A DNA stretch of 64,000 bases from Hymenobacter montanus (GCF_014699115.1 NZ_JACXAD010000014.1:62001-126000), one strand, 5' to 3'; counted from the first letter of the stretch, positions 34,313 to 44,278 are shown. Notes: generated by a model not told the origin, from the letters alone. Numbers and translations: made by a program.

Positions 34313-34807
34313 TCAGACCTCTGATAAAATGCTTTCGCTACCATCTTCATGGCATTGAATAAGTAATTGATGCGGGCATTTAGGAAGATTTTCTTCTAAC
34401 AGAAAGCTAACCTGTTGTACAGTTAGTGGTATGTTATTGATAACAGTCTCAACCAAAATCTCATGGCTGGGTTTTTCAACTCCCAAATATTGAGTTGAAA
34501 TAAGTCTATTACTTCCTCCATTCCAAAAGGTCTCTGATCGAATAAGCGTGATATTTTTGGATGGGCCTACTATTAGTAGCTTGGTGTGTTCAATCTCAGA
34601 AAGCTTGCAGCCGATATATTCTACCGCATGAAAGTATTTGGGAACAGAATCAAAGTCATATTCCACATTTAAGCGCTCTGAGTTCAGATTTATGTCCTCA
34701 TCAGTTATGATTTTTTCAAAATATTCATCCGGTGTCAGCTTGATTTTTGCCCAATTTCGCGTGTTGAGCATTTTATATTCGATTTCTACTAAGAGTATCT
34801 CTTTCAT
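34313..34807 (-). CDS. Unrecognised 164-residue protein, island gene
   Basis: This AT-rich gene encodes a soluble, acidic 164-residue protein with no signal peptide. The N-terminal part looks alpha/beta (KEILLVEIEYKMLNTRNWAK, KLTPDEYFEKI). The C-terminal third is mostly helical (IPLTVQQVSFLLEENLPKC). I do not recognise a family. Size, acidity and neighbours fit the immunity proteins of polymorphic toxin systems, but this is inference from context. It is the last gene of the minus-strand island. Confidence 0.6.
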   Translation of the reverse strand: MKEILLVEIEYKMLNTRNWAKIKLTPDEYFEKIITDEDINLNSERLNVEYDFDSVPKYFHAVEYIGCKLSEIEHTKLLIVGPSKNITLIRSETFWNGGSNRLISTQYLGVEKPSHEILVETVINNIPLTVQQVSFLLEENLPKCPHQLLIQCHEDGSESILSEV

Positions 34808-35057
34808 TTTGTGATGTGAAAATGATTTTTAATCATATTTTTCTGCAATGCATAATTATTTGATAATATGCCTCACGGTCGCTCTGCTTGATTAGACAAG
34901 CTGCTGCGCGAACGGGTAGAAACATTGAGTACTGTGCTGAGTGCTATCATCATAGTATGATGCCTTTATTTGCTTAAAATGCTGACCAAAAGAGTTTCCT
35001 ATATTTTAACCGCATAGTAACAATAATTAACAGGGTTTATTTATGCTTCTCAAAAAT

Positions 35058-35810
35058 CTATAACCCCTTATTTATTGCTTCAAGCGCTAAGATTCCTTCT
35101 GATACGCTTCTTTGAAGATCTTTATCATTATAAATCCATCCACTGGTTAGAATTTCTCTTAGTTCAGGTAAACTACCCGTCTGTTTCCAATGCACTAAGG
35201 CAGCAATGCAGTATTCAAGATTAGTAGGGTTTTCTTCCTGGCTAAGCCACTCAGCAATAACAGGGGCCGCTTCAGAAATATCAAATTTGCGTAAGAAATT
35301 AATAGCAGCTCCTCTTACACGGTAGACAGAATCTTTCACGTAAGGAATTATAATTGACGCCACTTCTTTTGTGCCTACTGAGCAAAGCGCTTCTATTGCT
35401 TTATAACGTACTAACCCCTCATCCTCTCCAACCGAATTATCCGTTTTAATGGCATGAATCAGTGCGGGAATTGCTCGTGAACTTTTAAACGTTTCTATCA
35501 GGTCAATATAAGCCTCCTTATCCCTGATGTTTCGACTTAAAAGGGCTGCTATATTGAGTTCTAAAGCACCAGGCTGGTGGCGTTGAGCCAGGGATTTCAG
35601 AATCAATTGAAACTTGTACTTCATATCTTCGGATTCATTAGAGCGCTCTAATAAGTCCTGACCAAATTGCAGTAGCGTTTCGGAACATTCCTCTGCGAGT
35701 TGAGATAACATAGTCGAACATTTATTCACTAGCTCATTCATTTGAGCGGGGCTTTCATAATCGACATCAAGCATACCTAGGATTCCAGCAATTACCTTTT
35801 CACAGTTCAT
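35058..35810 (-). CDS. HEAT-repeat protein, island gene
   Basis: This 250-residue, wholly helical protein has HEAT-like repeats of ~30 residues: AIPALIHAIKTDNSVGEDEG, VRYKAIEALCSVGTKEVAS, YRVRGAAINFLRKFDISEAA and EYCIAALVHWKQTGSLPELR. HEAT repeats bind proteins, and such standalone proteins are frequent in toxin-immunity loci. I chose ATG 35810 rather than 35855 because the broken gene upstream ends at 35834, leaving a 23-base gap typical of an operon. Partner unknown. Confidence 0.72.
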   Translation of the reverse strand: MNCEKVIAGILGMLDVDYESPAQMNELVNKCSTMLSQLAEECSETLLQFGQDLLERSNESEDMKYKFQLILKSLAQRHQPGALELNIAALLSRNIRDKEAYIDLIETFKSSRAIPALIHAIKTDNSVGEDEGLVRYKAIEALCSVGTKEVASIIIPYVKDSVYRVRGAAINFLRKFDISEAAPVIAEWLSQEENPTNLEYCIAALVHWKQTGSLPELREILTSGWIYNDKDLQRSVSEGILALEAINKGL

Positions 35811-35833
35811 ATTTTCTGCCTTGTCTGATAAGA

Positions 35834-36194
35834 TTAAACCTGGTGGGTACGCCATTCACTCCAAGGTATATCTACGAGCCTTACACCCGGACCGGGCAGG
35901 AGCGGGTTGGCATCCGGCCAGATCGTCTCCCAAGCGTACCGAATAATCTCCCGCACTTCTTCCTCATACGGAAAGTTTGCTTGCGAAAGGATTACGGTAT
36001 CAATTGTTGGGTTTTTCAGGATGTGTTCAAAGGCTAGCTTCAGCGCATCGAGATCGCCAAATGACCTGCTGCTTCATGGCCTCCACGTATTCATAGTATC
36101 CTGCAACATCATCGGGCACATCGTCGTGTTCACCAAAGTATGCCAATGTTACGATACGCAGGTGGAAACCAATCATCTGTTTGCTAATATCCAT
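35834..36194 (-). pseudogene. Frameshifted small gene, immunity-like
   Basis: ATG 36194 opens a frame reading MDISKQMIGFHLRIVTLAYF ... YVEAMKQQ for about 46 codons. The sense then continues in another frame as GDLDALKLAFEHILKNPTID ... VDIPWSEWRTHQV to TAA 35834. The shift lies at about 36055-36066 (GTCATTTGGCGATC). Joined, it would be a ~120-residue soluble protein. Both halves read as good protein, so either the gene was broken recently or there is a sequence error. Family not recognised. Confidence 0.7.
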
Positions 36195-36372
36195 AGCTAA
36201 TCCTCAAGTTCAATAGCTGTTTAATCTGGAGATTTTTACAAGCACGTCAGCTTATCTTAACTTAACTAGCAGTGCAGCCCTGGTTTAAGATGAAATAATG
36301 CCTTGGGTACGATGCGCTGGTAGAGTTGTGAGCTTACGTAGAAGGTGAAGCGGGATTCAATTACTTTATGGT
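36195..36372. other. Gap with a possible decayed gene tail
   Basis: A minus-strand frame reads VIESRFTFYVSSQLYQRIVP for part of about 37 codons before a stop near 36263. It has no start of its own. It may be the tail of a deleted gene, but the evidence is thin. Confidence 0.25.
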
Positions 36373-36966
36373 CTAAATTATTGTTTCCTGAATCTCTTTC
36401 TGAAAATAGGGATCTATTTCCTGCCTGTAAATAATAGCGAAATCATCTGAGCAATTGTGTAGCCCATGTGATAAAATGAACTCAAAGCCGCCTTCTAACT
36501 CGAAAACGAGCCCGACTTCGCAAGGACGGCTAGCCACTCTGACACTTTTGGGACTACGCTTAATTAGTTTGACTCTGACTACCTGCTTCCCTATCAATTG
36601 CCCTATTAAATTTTCACTATAAGTTGGGTCGTAGCTATCTATCGGAAAAAGTGTGCTGTCTTCGGAAATCAGTCCTTCATCACCATGCTCACCAGATTCT
36701 GTTTCTTCGACCCATACAATAATAGATACCAGTTCCGGAAGACTGGCAAACCCTATAGTTAGACCTGATTCCAGCGTCATGAGTAATGGGCCATTTATTA
36801 GACGGAAAAGTGAAGAATGAGGGATTCCGTGAACTCGTATAGCTTTTTCCGGAGACCATGTGCTGTACCGCACCAATCTCGATATTTTATGACTTTTAAT
36901 TTGGTTAATAAGGTGAAGCTTCTGGGAAGGAACATCTTCCTCAAAATATTTGTCAGATTCCTTCAT
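36373..36966 (-). CDS. Unrecognised 197-residue protein, island gene
   Basis: This AT-rich gene encodes a soluble, acidic 197-residue protein without signal or membrane segments. Mixed alpha/beta composition, with strands such as LTIGFASLPELVSIIVWVEE and CEVGLVFELEGGFEFILSHG. The phrase LEGGFEFILSHGLHNCSDDF recalls immunity-type proteins with a conserved Gly-rich strand, yet I cannot name a family. It is followed closely by other island genes on the same strand. Confidence 0.62.
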   Translation of the reverse strand: MKESDKYFEEDVPSQKLHLINQIKSHKISRLVRYSTWSPEKAIRVHGIPHSSLFRLINGPLLMTLESGLTIGFASLPELVSIIVWVEETESGEHGDEGLISEDSTLFPIDSYDPTYSENLIGQLIGKQVVRVKLIKRSPKSVRVASRPCEVGLVFELEGGFEFILSHGLHNCSDDFAIIYRQEIDPYFQKEIQETII

Positions 36967-37113
36967 GTATTTATCCTTAACGTCACTATACGAGCGGTTA
37001 GATTTTGGAAACGGCCTTCTAAAAGTTGATGATGTTTAGCATGAGCAATCGTATCGTCAAAAATTTACAAAGGTAGATCTTATAAAATTTATCAGATGAT
37101 GCGGAGACAACCT

Positions 37114-38352
37114 TTAGTCGAAATCATCGCTTTGACGATAGGTGCACGAAACGGCACAATCGTCACACCAAAATCCATAAAGGATTCCATCGAATCCTAA
37201 TCTGCCAAAGGGAGTCATTCCACTATCAATGCTGACTAAAAACCTCATTCCTTTACCACAGACGGCGCAGCGGGGAAAACGCTCGAACCGCATAAGAGAA
37301 GGATAGCCGCCCACTTGATGATTTGAGTACCCAGGAACTGCTGAACCTCCACGACCATATTTTAAGGGATACGCTTCCAGTTTCAGCGCCAGTTCTCCAG
37401 GAATGAGGCCCGTTCCCACTTCTCCATCAGTCATTGGAGTTGCTATTCCTTGGAGACCGTCTTCCGTAAACCGCACATAAAGGCAGTCTGGTGAGTAATC
37501 GCTTTCATACCAGAAAAAGCTGGGATTATATGCACTTTCGATCTCTAAATCTACTTGTGACACATCTAACGTGAGAATGCGATTAGCTGGTGTATTTGTC
37601 ACCAGGCATTTGGGTACCGGATGAGGAAAACTTCCTCCCATATGATGAGGACTTTCACCGCGCGATACAACATAGCCACGATAACTTTGAAAATAGACAG
37701 AAGCCAATCGTGTATTTGGAAATACCCCTGAACTTTCTATATACGCATAAAGCTGTGCTAGGTCTTCCTCTGGAACCCTCGGGGCTAGAGTAAGGAGCGC
37801 ATCTAAGGCTTTATCGGTCCGGAGCCCTGCCAGTTGTTTTAGATACTCCGGGCTTTTATTTTTCAGATATTCATTAACTAAATCATCTACCCAGCTATCT
37901 GGTCCTCCTGGTAAAATTAATTCTTTGATGTACTTATGTTCTATTCGCGGTGCGTGCGTATGCAGTTTTTCTGGAAAAAAGCTGGCGGCTTCAAAAATCA
38001 CATTGTATAAATCACTTGATGAAGAATCCTTGAAATAATCGTCAATTAATCGTTCTATAACATCATCTGGTAACTGTTTAACCAGATTAGTAATGGCAGA
38101 CATAAGATATGGTTTGCTATCAAGAATATTCTCAACTACTTTCCTTTTCTCCTTTTGCAGATTTGGTAATAAAGCTAGGTAGTTTGCTGGATAGCTAGCC
38201 GCATTAGCATCATCCGTGTTCATGATAAACTCAATGCTTTCTGCAATTCCTTTATCTGGGTAAGAATGAAGCTCCCCGGTTATCTTTTCAACTTTTTCGT
38301 CAACTGTGAGTGAGGAATTTGCGAGAATTTGCGTGATTGTAGTAGAAAGCAT
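37114..38352 (-). CDS. DUF1963-like protein with C-terminal zinc-binding Cys pairs
   Basis: This 412-residue soluble protein has a helical N-terminal half (~1-210, possibly HEAT-like) followed by a beta-rich half. That half contains HQVGGYPSLM (345-354), CAVCG (Cys362, Cys365) and WCDDC (Cys396, Cys399). The order HQxGGYP ... CxxC ... CxxC is that of DUF1963/YwqG-like domains, often found next to toxin genes. The four Cys probably bind zinc. A degenerate frame ends 24 bases upstream on the same strand, the spacing expected of a toxin or sister gene in one operon. Function inferred from context only. Confidence 0.7.
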   Translation of the reverse strand: MLSTTITQILANSSLTVDEKVEKITGELHSYPDKGIAESIEFIMNTDDANAASYPANYLALLPNLQKEKRKVVENILDSKPYLMSAITNLVKQLPDDVIERLIDDYFKDSSSSDLYNVIFEAASFFPEKLHTHAPRIEHKYIKELILPGGPDSWVDDLVNEYLKNKSPEYLKQLAGLRTDKALDALLTLAPRVPEEDLAQLYAYIESSGVFPNTRLASVYFQSYRGYVVSRGESPHHMGGSFPHPVPKCLVTNTPANRILTLDVSQVDLEIESAYNPSFFWYESDYSPDCLYVRFTEDGLQGIATPMTDGEVGTGLIPGELALKLEAYPLKYGRGGSAVPGYSNHQVGGYPSLMRFERFPRCAVCGKGMRFLVSIDSGMTPFGRLGFDGILYGFWCDDCAVSCTYRQSDDFD

Positions 38353-38376
38353 CGTTTAAGCTTTAATTTGTACTGC

Positions 38377-38606
38377 ACTATTTGGGAGTATCAGTTTGCT
38401 TATCTCCTCGGTACTCGTTGTATATCTCTTTTCTGGCTCCTCTAATCCCTCGTGTTACAAATCGCATCTTCATATAAGATTCAAAATCTGTAGGCTTGCT
38501 ATTGTTCCACCCCACCTAATAACTACTTAATTGTAATAGTTCAGGATTGCCGAACCTCTCTTCTAGAAAAAATATCATACAAGAAGAAATGCTGAATGAA
38601 TTAAAT
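38377..38606 (-). pseudogene. Degenerate gene tail upstream of the DUF1963-like gene
   Basis: One minus-strand frame reads SISSCMIFFLEERFGNPELL, QLSSY, then an in-frame TAG, then VGWNNSKPTDFESYMKMRFV and TRGIRGARKEIYNEYRGDKQ, ending at TAG 38377-38379. The other frames are riddled with stops. The last ~45 codons are basic and could be a nuclease-like or toxin tail, since they sit just before an immunity-like gene. No family is recognised and no start remains. Confidence 0.5.
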
Positions 38607-38824
38607 TAATCCCCCATATTTAAACGCCATGAGTCTAGGTTTTTGTACCCATCAAATTAAATTATTTGAAAATATTAATTTGGTATTAGTTTAATTCTTT
38701 CAATTTCTCTGATTGAGTATTTGAAGAAGATGAGGATAGATTATCTACTACGTGTTAAATCTATGCTTTGAAATGAAATTGATACTTCGGGGGCAGTAAA
38801 TTAGGTTCTTTAATATTTTTGGAA

Positions 38825-39415
38825 TTATAAGCTTCTTTGACAAGCCTCCACTGCTAGAGAAGCCATCTTCCGTACCTCAGGGCTGGGGTCGTTTTGACTC
38901 ATCTGAATCAGATCTGGTAAAAAATCCGTCCATTCTGTGAAGCTGGTTGCTGCCGCTGCTCTGAAACGAACCATATCATCATCACACTGTAATCCACTCC
39001 GCAGAATTTCCAATGAAGTGGGGTCGAATAACTTCCCTGTGCCTATTGCCATTCGCACTAAGGTTTGCGGATCATCCATCATTTTTTGGCGTGCCTCTTC
39101 CTGGAGTTCTTCGAGGGAGATAACAGGCAGGAGGTCTTTCAAACACCCTCCAAGGCGTTCCATTTCTGCTCGCGTTGCCGCCTCGATCATTAAGTAGCGT
39201 ACAGGCGTAGCCAAGTCTTCAACTAAGCTGAGAATAGCCTGCTTGCCTGTTTCCCAATAAACGTGGCGACCAAGATCGTTAGCTCCCTCCTCAAAAAATG
39301 CGTATTTGAATTCTAGTCCATACTCATCTTTTATAAGATCAAAAGCTACTCGCAGCGTGTCGAAGAAGGTTAACTCAGTTGGTTCACTCCGTAAAATATA
39401 GCTATAGTGACTCAT
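38825..39415 (-). CDS. HEAT-like repeat protein, island gene
   Basis: This 196-residue soluble helical protein has a C-terminal third with HEAT-like helical pairs (PTSLEILRSGLQCDDDMVRF, AAAATSFTEWTDFLPDLIQM, DPSPEVRKMASLAVEACQ). The first 100 residues are mixed and unrecognised (SYILRSEPTELTFFDTLRVA). It is the first gene of the AT-rich minus-strand island, although its base composition is less extreme. It lies 20 bases downstream of the universal stress protein stop. A binding or immunity role is guessed from context. Confidence 0.68.
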   Translation of the reverse strand: MSHYSYILRSEPTELTFFDTLRVAFDLIKDEYGLEFKYAFFEEGANDLGRHVYWETGKQAILSLVEDLATPVRYLMIEAATRAEMERLGGCLKDLLPVISLEELQEEARQKMMDDPQTLVRMAIGTGKLFDPTSLEILRSGLQCDDDMVRFRAAAATSFTEWTDFLPDLIQMSQNDPSPEVRKMASLAVEACQRSL

Positions 39416-39435
39416 CGTTTAAAATACCACTCTGA

Positions 39436-40302
39436 TCATAAGTGATAAGTGAGCACCGGCGGAAAGGCATGGGTGGCCACAGTTTCGGCGATGCTGGTTT
39501 GCAGAAAACGGCTTAGGCCGGAACGGGCGTGGGTGGGGATGACCACCAAATCAGCCTGCACCTGCTGGGCGTACTGCTCGATGCCGGTGCTAATGCTGGC
39601 CGCATCCAAGACGGCGATGTGGTAGTTGCTGAGGTGGTTTTGTTCCGCGAAGGCTTCGATCTGCTGCTGGTCGGCGGGTTCGCCGCCCGACACCACCTGC
39701 ACCAGGTGCAGCGCCGCGTTGGGGAAAGTGGCTTGCACCTGGCGCAGGCCCGCGAGAGCCCCGGCCGTTTCGGCGGAGAAGTCGGAGGGGAAAACGATGG
39801 TGCGCACCGCGAATTCAGCTGCCTGGTGTTTCACGGTGAGCACCGGGCAGGGGGCCAGCCGAATGAGCCGTTCGGTGTTGGAACCCACGAAAAAATGCTC
39901 CATGGCGCCGCGGCCCTGCGCGCCGATGACTACCAGGTCGGTGCCATGCCGCTCGATGGCTTGCAGAATGCCGTCGCCAATCCGGCCCACCTCTACGGCG
40001 TCGCTCACCGGCACGCCCGGAGCCAGGCTGGAGGCTTCGTTCTTCAGGGCGTGCAGCCGGCCCTTGGTCACCTCCATCAGCCGAATGATGAATATTTCGT
40101 CGATGCCACCGTTGCTGTTGGGCAGTTCACCGCCGTTCACCGGCCCGCCGAAAGCGCTAAAGTTGGCCGTGGTGGCCTCGGGGGCTTCCAACACGTGCAG
40201 CAGCGTCACGCTACCGCCCGTGTGCTGGGCCAGTTGCAGGGCTACGGCGAAGGCGTGGTGGGCTTCGGCCGAAAAATCGGTAGGCACTAGGATGTTTTTC
40301 AT
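39436..40302 (-). CDS. Universal stress protein, tandem UspA domains
   Basis: This 288-residue cytoplasmic protein has two UspA folds. The first, ~1-150, starts MKNILVPTDFSAEAHHAF and carries the ATP-loop signature GAQGRGAMEHFFVGSNTERL with LIRLAPCPVLTV. The second, ~155-288, starts RTIVFPSDFSAETAGAL and keeps VIPTHARSGLSRFL. Tandem UspA proteins are common in Bacteroidota and respond to starvation or redox stress. The frame extends to 40338, but ATG 40302 is the family start. Confidence 0.92.
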   Translation of the reverse strand: MKNILVPTDFSAEAHHAFAVALQLAQHTGGSVTLLHVLEAPEATTANFSAFGGPVNGGELPNSNGGIDEIFIIRLMEVTKGRLHALKNEASSLAPGVPVSDAVEVGRIGDGILQAIERHGTDLVVIGAQGRGAMEHFFVGSNTERLIRLAPCPVLTVKHQAAEFAVRTIVFPSDFSAETAGALAGLRQVQATFPNAALHLVQVVSGGEPADQQQIEAFAEQNHLSNYHIAVLDAASISTGIEQYAQQVQADLVVIPTHARSGLSRFLQTSIAETVATHAFPPVLTYHL

Positions 40303-40432
40303 GAGTGAAAAAATAAAGAAGGAAACTACCACAAGCACAGTGGTCTATAACTTCTACGGATACGTACGGCTCGGGTCTTAGGCTATCGCGTAGTCTAACT
40401 TATTTCTTCCGGGCTCCTGCCGCGGCCTGGGG

Positions 40433-41725
40433 TTACTCTTTCAGCAGCTTATCCACCTCCTGGTTGAAGGCGGCAATTTCCTCCTGGTAATATTTGCCGG
40501 TGCCGGGCCCGGCGAAGCCGGTGTGAATCTTGCGTACGTTGCCTTTTTTGTCGAGGAAGATGGTGGTGGGGAAAGCCAGGAACTTGGCTAGCTGCGGCAA
40601 CGACTTCGCCACCGAGTCCTTGTTGCTTACGCCGGCCACCGCCACGTCGTAGCCGACGTTCAGCCGCGTGCGCATGTTGCGCAGCCGGGCCGAGGCCACT
40701 TTGTAGTCGGCGCTGCGCTCGTAGCCCAGGCCAATGACTTCCACGCCGCGGGCCTTGTTTTTCTCGTACCAGGGAGCCAGGAAGTTGGTTTCGTCCAGGC
40801 AGTTGGGGCACCACGAGCCCAGGATCTGGAGCACCACCACCTTGCCCTGGTACTTGGGGTCGGTAGGGGAGATGGCGCCGCCCTCGAACACGTTGGGAAA
40901 CTTGAAGTTCAGGCGGCTTTCTCCTTTTTTGAGGTAAGTAAGGGCGTCGGCATCGGGCAGCTTAGCGGGGCCACCGAGGCGGGCCGTCCAGGTTTCGTGG
41001 CCGGCCTTGCCGCTGTAGAAGTCGCCGTGGATGATGGTGTTGGTGTCGCTGTTGCGCGTGGCGGTGAACAAAAAGGCGTGGCTACCATCGAAAGTGGCCA
41101 GCCTTAATTCCTGGCCGTTCACGTCGCCACTTAGGTAACGGTAGTCTCCGGTCGTGGTGAGGAAGGTGCCGGTGACCTCGCCATTGGTTTGCTTGAAAAT
41201 GCCCACTGCCGGGTATTTCGTACCGGTCTCGTCGGTAAACGTGGTCTGCCAGGTGCCGCCAAATTCCGCCCGGGAATTCCGATCGGTCGGGGGGAACAGC
41301 GGCTGCGGACCTTGGGCAGCCGTCAGGGGCACGTGGTACGGCGTTTTGGCATCGTACTTTACCCAGTGGCCTTTCAGCTTGTTGGGGCCGTCGGTCCGTA
41401 CCACCAGCGCCGCGTCGAACACGTGCAGCCGGATGGTGGTGGAGTCGCCCGCCGACAAGATTTCCTCGCAGCGCAGCCGCTCTTCCCCGTCCAGGCCTTT
41501 GTTGATGAGGTAGACCACCGGCTTGCCGGCTTCGGTTTTCACCTCGAACAGAAACGGGATTTCCCGGCCCTGGGCCGCCAGCACCCCGCGCCAGGGGCCC
41601 GGCGTGAGGACCGGAGCGGCCGTGCCCCCCGGCGTAGAAGTTTCAGTTGCTGGCGAAGTGTTGGACTGGCAGGCGCCCAGGCCTAGCGCGGCGGTAGCCA
41701 TCAGGCCGACGAGGTAGTTGTTCAT
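40433..41725 (-). CDS. TlpA-like thioredoxin-fold lipoprotein
   Basis: This 430-residue lipoprotein has signal MNNYLVGLMATAALGLGAC. Residues ~50-270 are a beta-rich domain of the type that precedes AhpC/TSA-like domains in Bacteroidota. The thioredoxin domain (~275-430) carries GSWCPNCLDE with the redox pair CxxC and a cis-Pro segment LAFPTTIFLDKKG. It probably acts as an envelope disulfide reductase or oxidoreductase facing the periplasm. I chose ATG 41725 because only that start gives a lipoprotein signal. It diverges from acn. Confidence 0.9.
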   Translation of the reverse strand: MNNYLVGLMATAALGLGACQSNTSPATETSTPGGTAAPVLTPGPWRGVLAAQGREIPFLFEVKTEAGKPVVYLINKGLDGEERLRCEEILSAGDSTTIRLHVFDAALVVRTDGPNKLKGHWVKYDAKTPYHVPLTAAQGPQPLFPPTDRNSRAEFGGTWQTTFTDETGTKYPAVGIFKQTNGEVTGTFLTTTGDYRYLSGDVNGQELRLATFDGSHAFLFTATRNSDTNTIIHGDFYSGKAGHETWTARLGGPAKLPDADALTYLKKGESRLNFKFPNVFEGGAISPTDPKYQGKVVVLQILGSWCPNCLDETNFLAPWYEKNKARGVEVIGLGYERSADYKVASARLRNMRTRLNVGYDVAVAGVSNKDSVAKSLPQLAKFLAFPTTIFLDKKGNVRKIHTGFAGPGTGKYYQEEIAAFNQEVDKLLKE

Positions 41726-41948
41726 AAGGAAGTGCAAAATAGATAAGCACAAAAATGCGAAGGGAAGCGCCAAAACCGTCATCCGCCCCAATCGGCTGCT
41801 GGTTGCCCGGGTGCTTGCTCCGGCGAGCATCCGCTCCGGTAGTGGTGTAAGGCTGTGCTTCAGCACCCGAACACGGACGCGAAATCCTGCGTTAGCCTTC
41901 ATAAACTGCCCGCGCGCATTTTGGCTAGGTACAACTTGGCGCAGGTAC

Positions 41949-41956
41949 TACATTTG
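41949..41956 (+). promoter_or_regulatory. Promoter -7 box of the aconitase gene
   Basis: TACATTTG is a perfect TAnnTTTG, 30 bases before ATG 41987. It lies inside the longer open frame and excludes the upstream starts. Confidence 0.65.
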
Positions 41957-41986
41957 CGCAACCACACTCTTTTTATTGCATATCCT

Positions 41987-44278
41987 ATGGCTTTCGACCT
42001 AGAAATGATTCGCGCCGTGTACGCCGACATGGGTTCCCGCATCGAGGCGGCCCGTGCCGCTGTGGCGCGCCCGCTCACCCTCACCGAGAAAATTCTCTAC
42101 GCCCACCTCTACACGGGCCAGGCAAAGCAAGCCTACGAGCGAGGGGTTTCTTACGTCGATTTCGCGCCCGACCGGGTGGCCATGCAGGACGCCACTGCCC
42201 AAATGGCCCTGCTCCAGTTCATGCAGGCCGGCAAGGCCACGGCCGCCGTGCCCAGCACCGTGCACTGCGACCACCTCATTCAGGCCAAAGATGGCGCCAC
42301 GGCCGACCTGGCCGAGGCCAACACCGAGAACAAAGAGGTCTACGACTTTCTGGCCTCGGTTTCGAATAAATACGGCATCGGCTTCTGGAAGCCCGGCGCG
42401 GGCATCATCCACCAAGTAGTACTCGAAAATTACGCCTTCCCCGGCGGCATGATGATTGGCACCGACTCGCACACTCCCAACGCCGGCGGCCTGGGCATGA
42501 TTGCCATCGGTGTCGGCGGGGCCGATGCGGTCGACGTGATGGCCGGGATGGCCTGGGAATTGAAGTTTCCGAAGGTTATCGGCGTCAAGCTCACCGGCAA
42601 GCTCAACGGTTGGACGGCTCCCAAGGACGTTATCCTGAAAGTAGCCGGCATCCTGACCGTGAAGGGCGGCACCGGTGCCATCGTGGAATACTTCGGCGAG
42701 GGCGCCGAGAATCTGAGCTGCACCGGGAAGGCTACCATCTGCAACATGGGAGCTGAAATCGGGGCCACCACCTCGGTCTTCACCTACGATGAGAAGATGG
42801 CCGACTATCTGCGCGGCACGGGCCGCGCCGAAATTGCCGACGCCGCCTCTGCCATCGCCGCCCACCTGCGGGCCGACGACGAAGTGTACGCCCAGCCCGA
42901 GCGCTTCTACGACCAGCTCATCGAAATCAACCTGTCGGAGCTCGAGCCCCACGTGAACGGCCCCTTCACGCCAGACGCGGCTTGGCCCATCTCGCAGTTC
43001 GCCGACGCCGTGCGCGAGCACGGCTGGCCCGAGAAGCTGGAAGTCGGCCTCATCGGCTCCTGCACCAACTCGAGCTACGAAGACATCACCCGCGCCGCCT
43101 CCATTGCCCGGCAGGCCGTAACCAAGGGGCTGCACGTGAACGCGGAGTTTACCGTGACACCTGGCTCGGAGCTGGTGCGCTATACCGTGGCCCGCGACGG
43201 CCTGCTCGATACGTTCGCCGAAATGGGCGGCGTGGTGCTGGCCAATGCCTGCGGCCCGTGCATCGGCCAGTGGGCCCGCCACACCGACGACCCCAAGCGC
43301 AAGAACTCCATCATCACGAGCTTCAACCGCAACTTCGCCAAGCGCAACGACGGCAACCCCAACACCCACGCCTTCGTGGCCTCGCCCGAAATCGTGACCG
43401 CCTTCGCCATTGCGGGCGACCTCACCTTTAACCCGCTCACTGACACGCTCCCCGGGACCAACGGCCCCGTGAAGCTCGACGAGCCGGTGGGCGTAGAAAT
43501 GCCGCCCCGCGGCTTTGCCGTGGAAGATGCCGGGTTCCAGGCCCCGGCCATTGACGGCAGCGGCGTGCAGGTAATCGTGAGCCCCAGCTCCGACCGCCTG
43601 CAGCTGCTCGAGCCCTTCAAGCCTTGGGAAGGCACCGACTTGAAAGGGCTGCGCCTGCTTATCAAGGCCCAGGGCAAGTGCACCACCGACCACATCTCGA
43701 TGGCCGGCCCCTGGTTGAAATACCGCGGCCACCTCGACAACATCTCCAACAACATGCTCATTGGCGCCACCAACGCCTTCAACGGCGAGGCCAACTCGGT
43801 GCGCAACTTCGCTGTGCAGGGCGACGGCTACGTGACCGTGCCGCAGTCGGCGCGCAGCTACAAGAGCATGAGCATCGGCACGGTGGTGGTGGGCGATGAG
43901 AACTACGGCGAAGGCTCGTCGCGCGAGCACGCCGCCATGGAGCCCCGCCACCTCGGCGTGCGAGCCGTGATTGTGAAGAGCTTCGCCCGCATTCACGAGA
44001 CCAACCTGAAAAAGCAGGGCATGCTGGCCCTCACCTTCGCCAACAAGGCCGACTACGACCTGGTGGAAGAAGCCGACACCATCGACATCCTCGGCCTGAC
44101 CAGCTTCACCCCTGGCCAGCCCCTGCAGGCGCGCCTGCACCACGCCGACGGCGACACCGACCTCATCACCCTCAACCATACCTACAATGAGGGCCAAATC
44201 GAATGGTTCAAAGCCGGCTCGGCCCTGAACCTGATTCGGATGATGGAGCACGGCGAAGCCCAGATGTCGCAGAAGTAA
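41987..44278 (+). CDS. acnA: Aconitate hydratase, mitochondrial-type
   Basis: This 763-residue TCA-cycle enzyme interconverts citrate and isocitrate through a [4Fe-4S] cluster. Cluster ligands are Cys359 in [10 protein letters not shown] and Cys422/Cys425 in [11 protein letters not shown]. Early substrate motifs [20 protein letters not shown] and the C-terminal swivel domain ([19 protein letters not shown]) are intact. The length fits the mitochondrial-like aconitase used by Bacteroidota rather than AcnB. The symbol is approximate. A strong terminator follows. Confidence 0.95.
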   Translation: MAFDLEMIRAVYADMGSRIEAARAAVARPLTLTEKILYAHLYTGQAKQAYERGVSYVDFAPDRVAMQDATAQMALLQFMQAGKATAAVPSTVHCDHLIQAKDGATADLAEANTENKEVYDFLASVSNKYGIGFWKPGAGIIHQVVLENYAFPGGMMIGTDSHTPNAGGLGMIAIGVGGADAVDVMAGMAWELKFPKVIGVKLTGKLNGWTAPKDVILKVAGILTVKGGTGAIVEYFGEGAENLSCTGKATICNMGAEIGATTSVFTYDEKMADYLRGTGRAEIADAASAIAAHLRADDEVYAQPERFYDQLIEINLSELEPHVNGPFTPDAAWPISQFADAVREHGWPEKLEVGLIGSCTNSSYEDITRAASIARQAVTKGLHVNAEFTVTPGSELVRYTVARDGLLDTFAEMGGVVLANACGPCIGQWARHTDDPKRKNSIITSFNRNFAKRNDGNPNTHAFVASPEIVTAFAIAGDLTFNPLTDTLPGTNGPVKLDEPVGVEMPPRGFAVEDAGFQAPAIDGSGVQVIVSPSSDRLQLLEPFKPWEGTDLKGLRLLIKAQGKCTTDHISMAGPWLKYRGHLDNISNNMLIGATNAFNGEANSVRNFAVQGDGYVTVPQSARSYKSMSIGTVVVGDENYGEGSSREHAAMEPRHLGVRAVIVKSFARIHETNLKKQGMLALTFANKADYDLVEEADTIDILGLTSFTPGQPLQARLHHADGDTDLITLNHTYNEGQIEWFKAGSALNLIRMMEHGEAQMSQK

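Noticed and set aside
34313..39415. Reading the AT-rich island as an integrated plasmid or genomic island with att sites
   Set aside because: No integrase, relaxase or flanking direct repeats were found at its edges; only composition and gene content set it apart.
40433..41902. N-terminal extension of the TlpA-like protein to 41902
   Set aside because: The 59 extra residues overlap the aconitase promoter region on the other strand and hide a clean lipoprotein signal starting at 41725.
41999..44251. 750-codon antisense frame across the aconitase gene
   Set aside because: It is a GC-driven shadow; the plus strand encodes a full aconitase with all cluster ligands.
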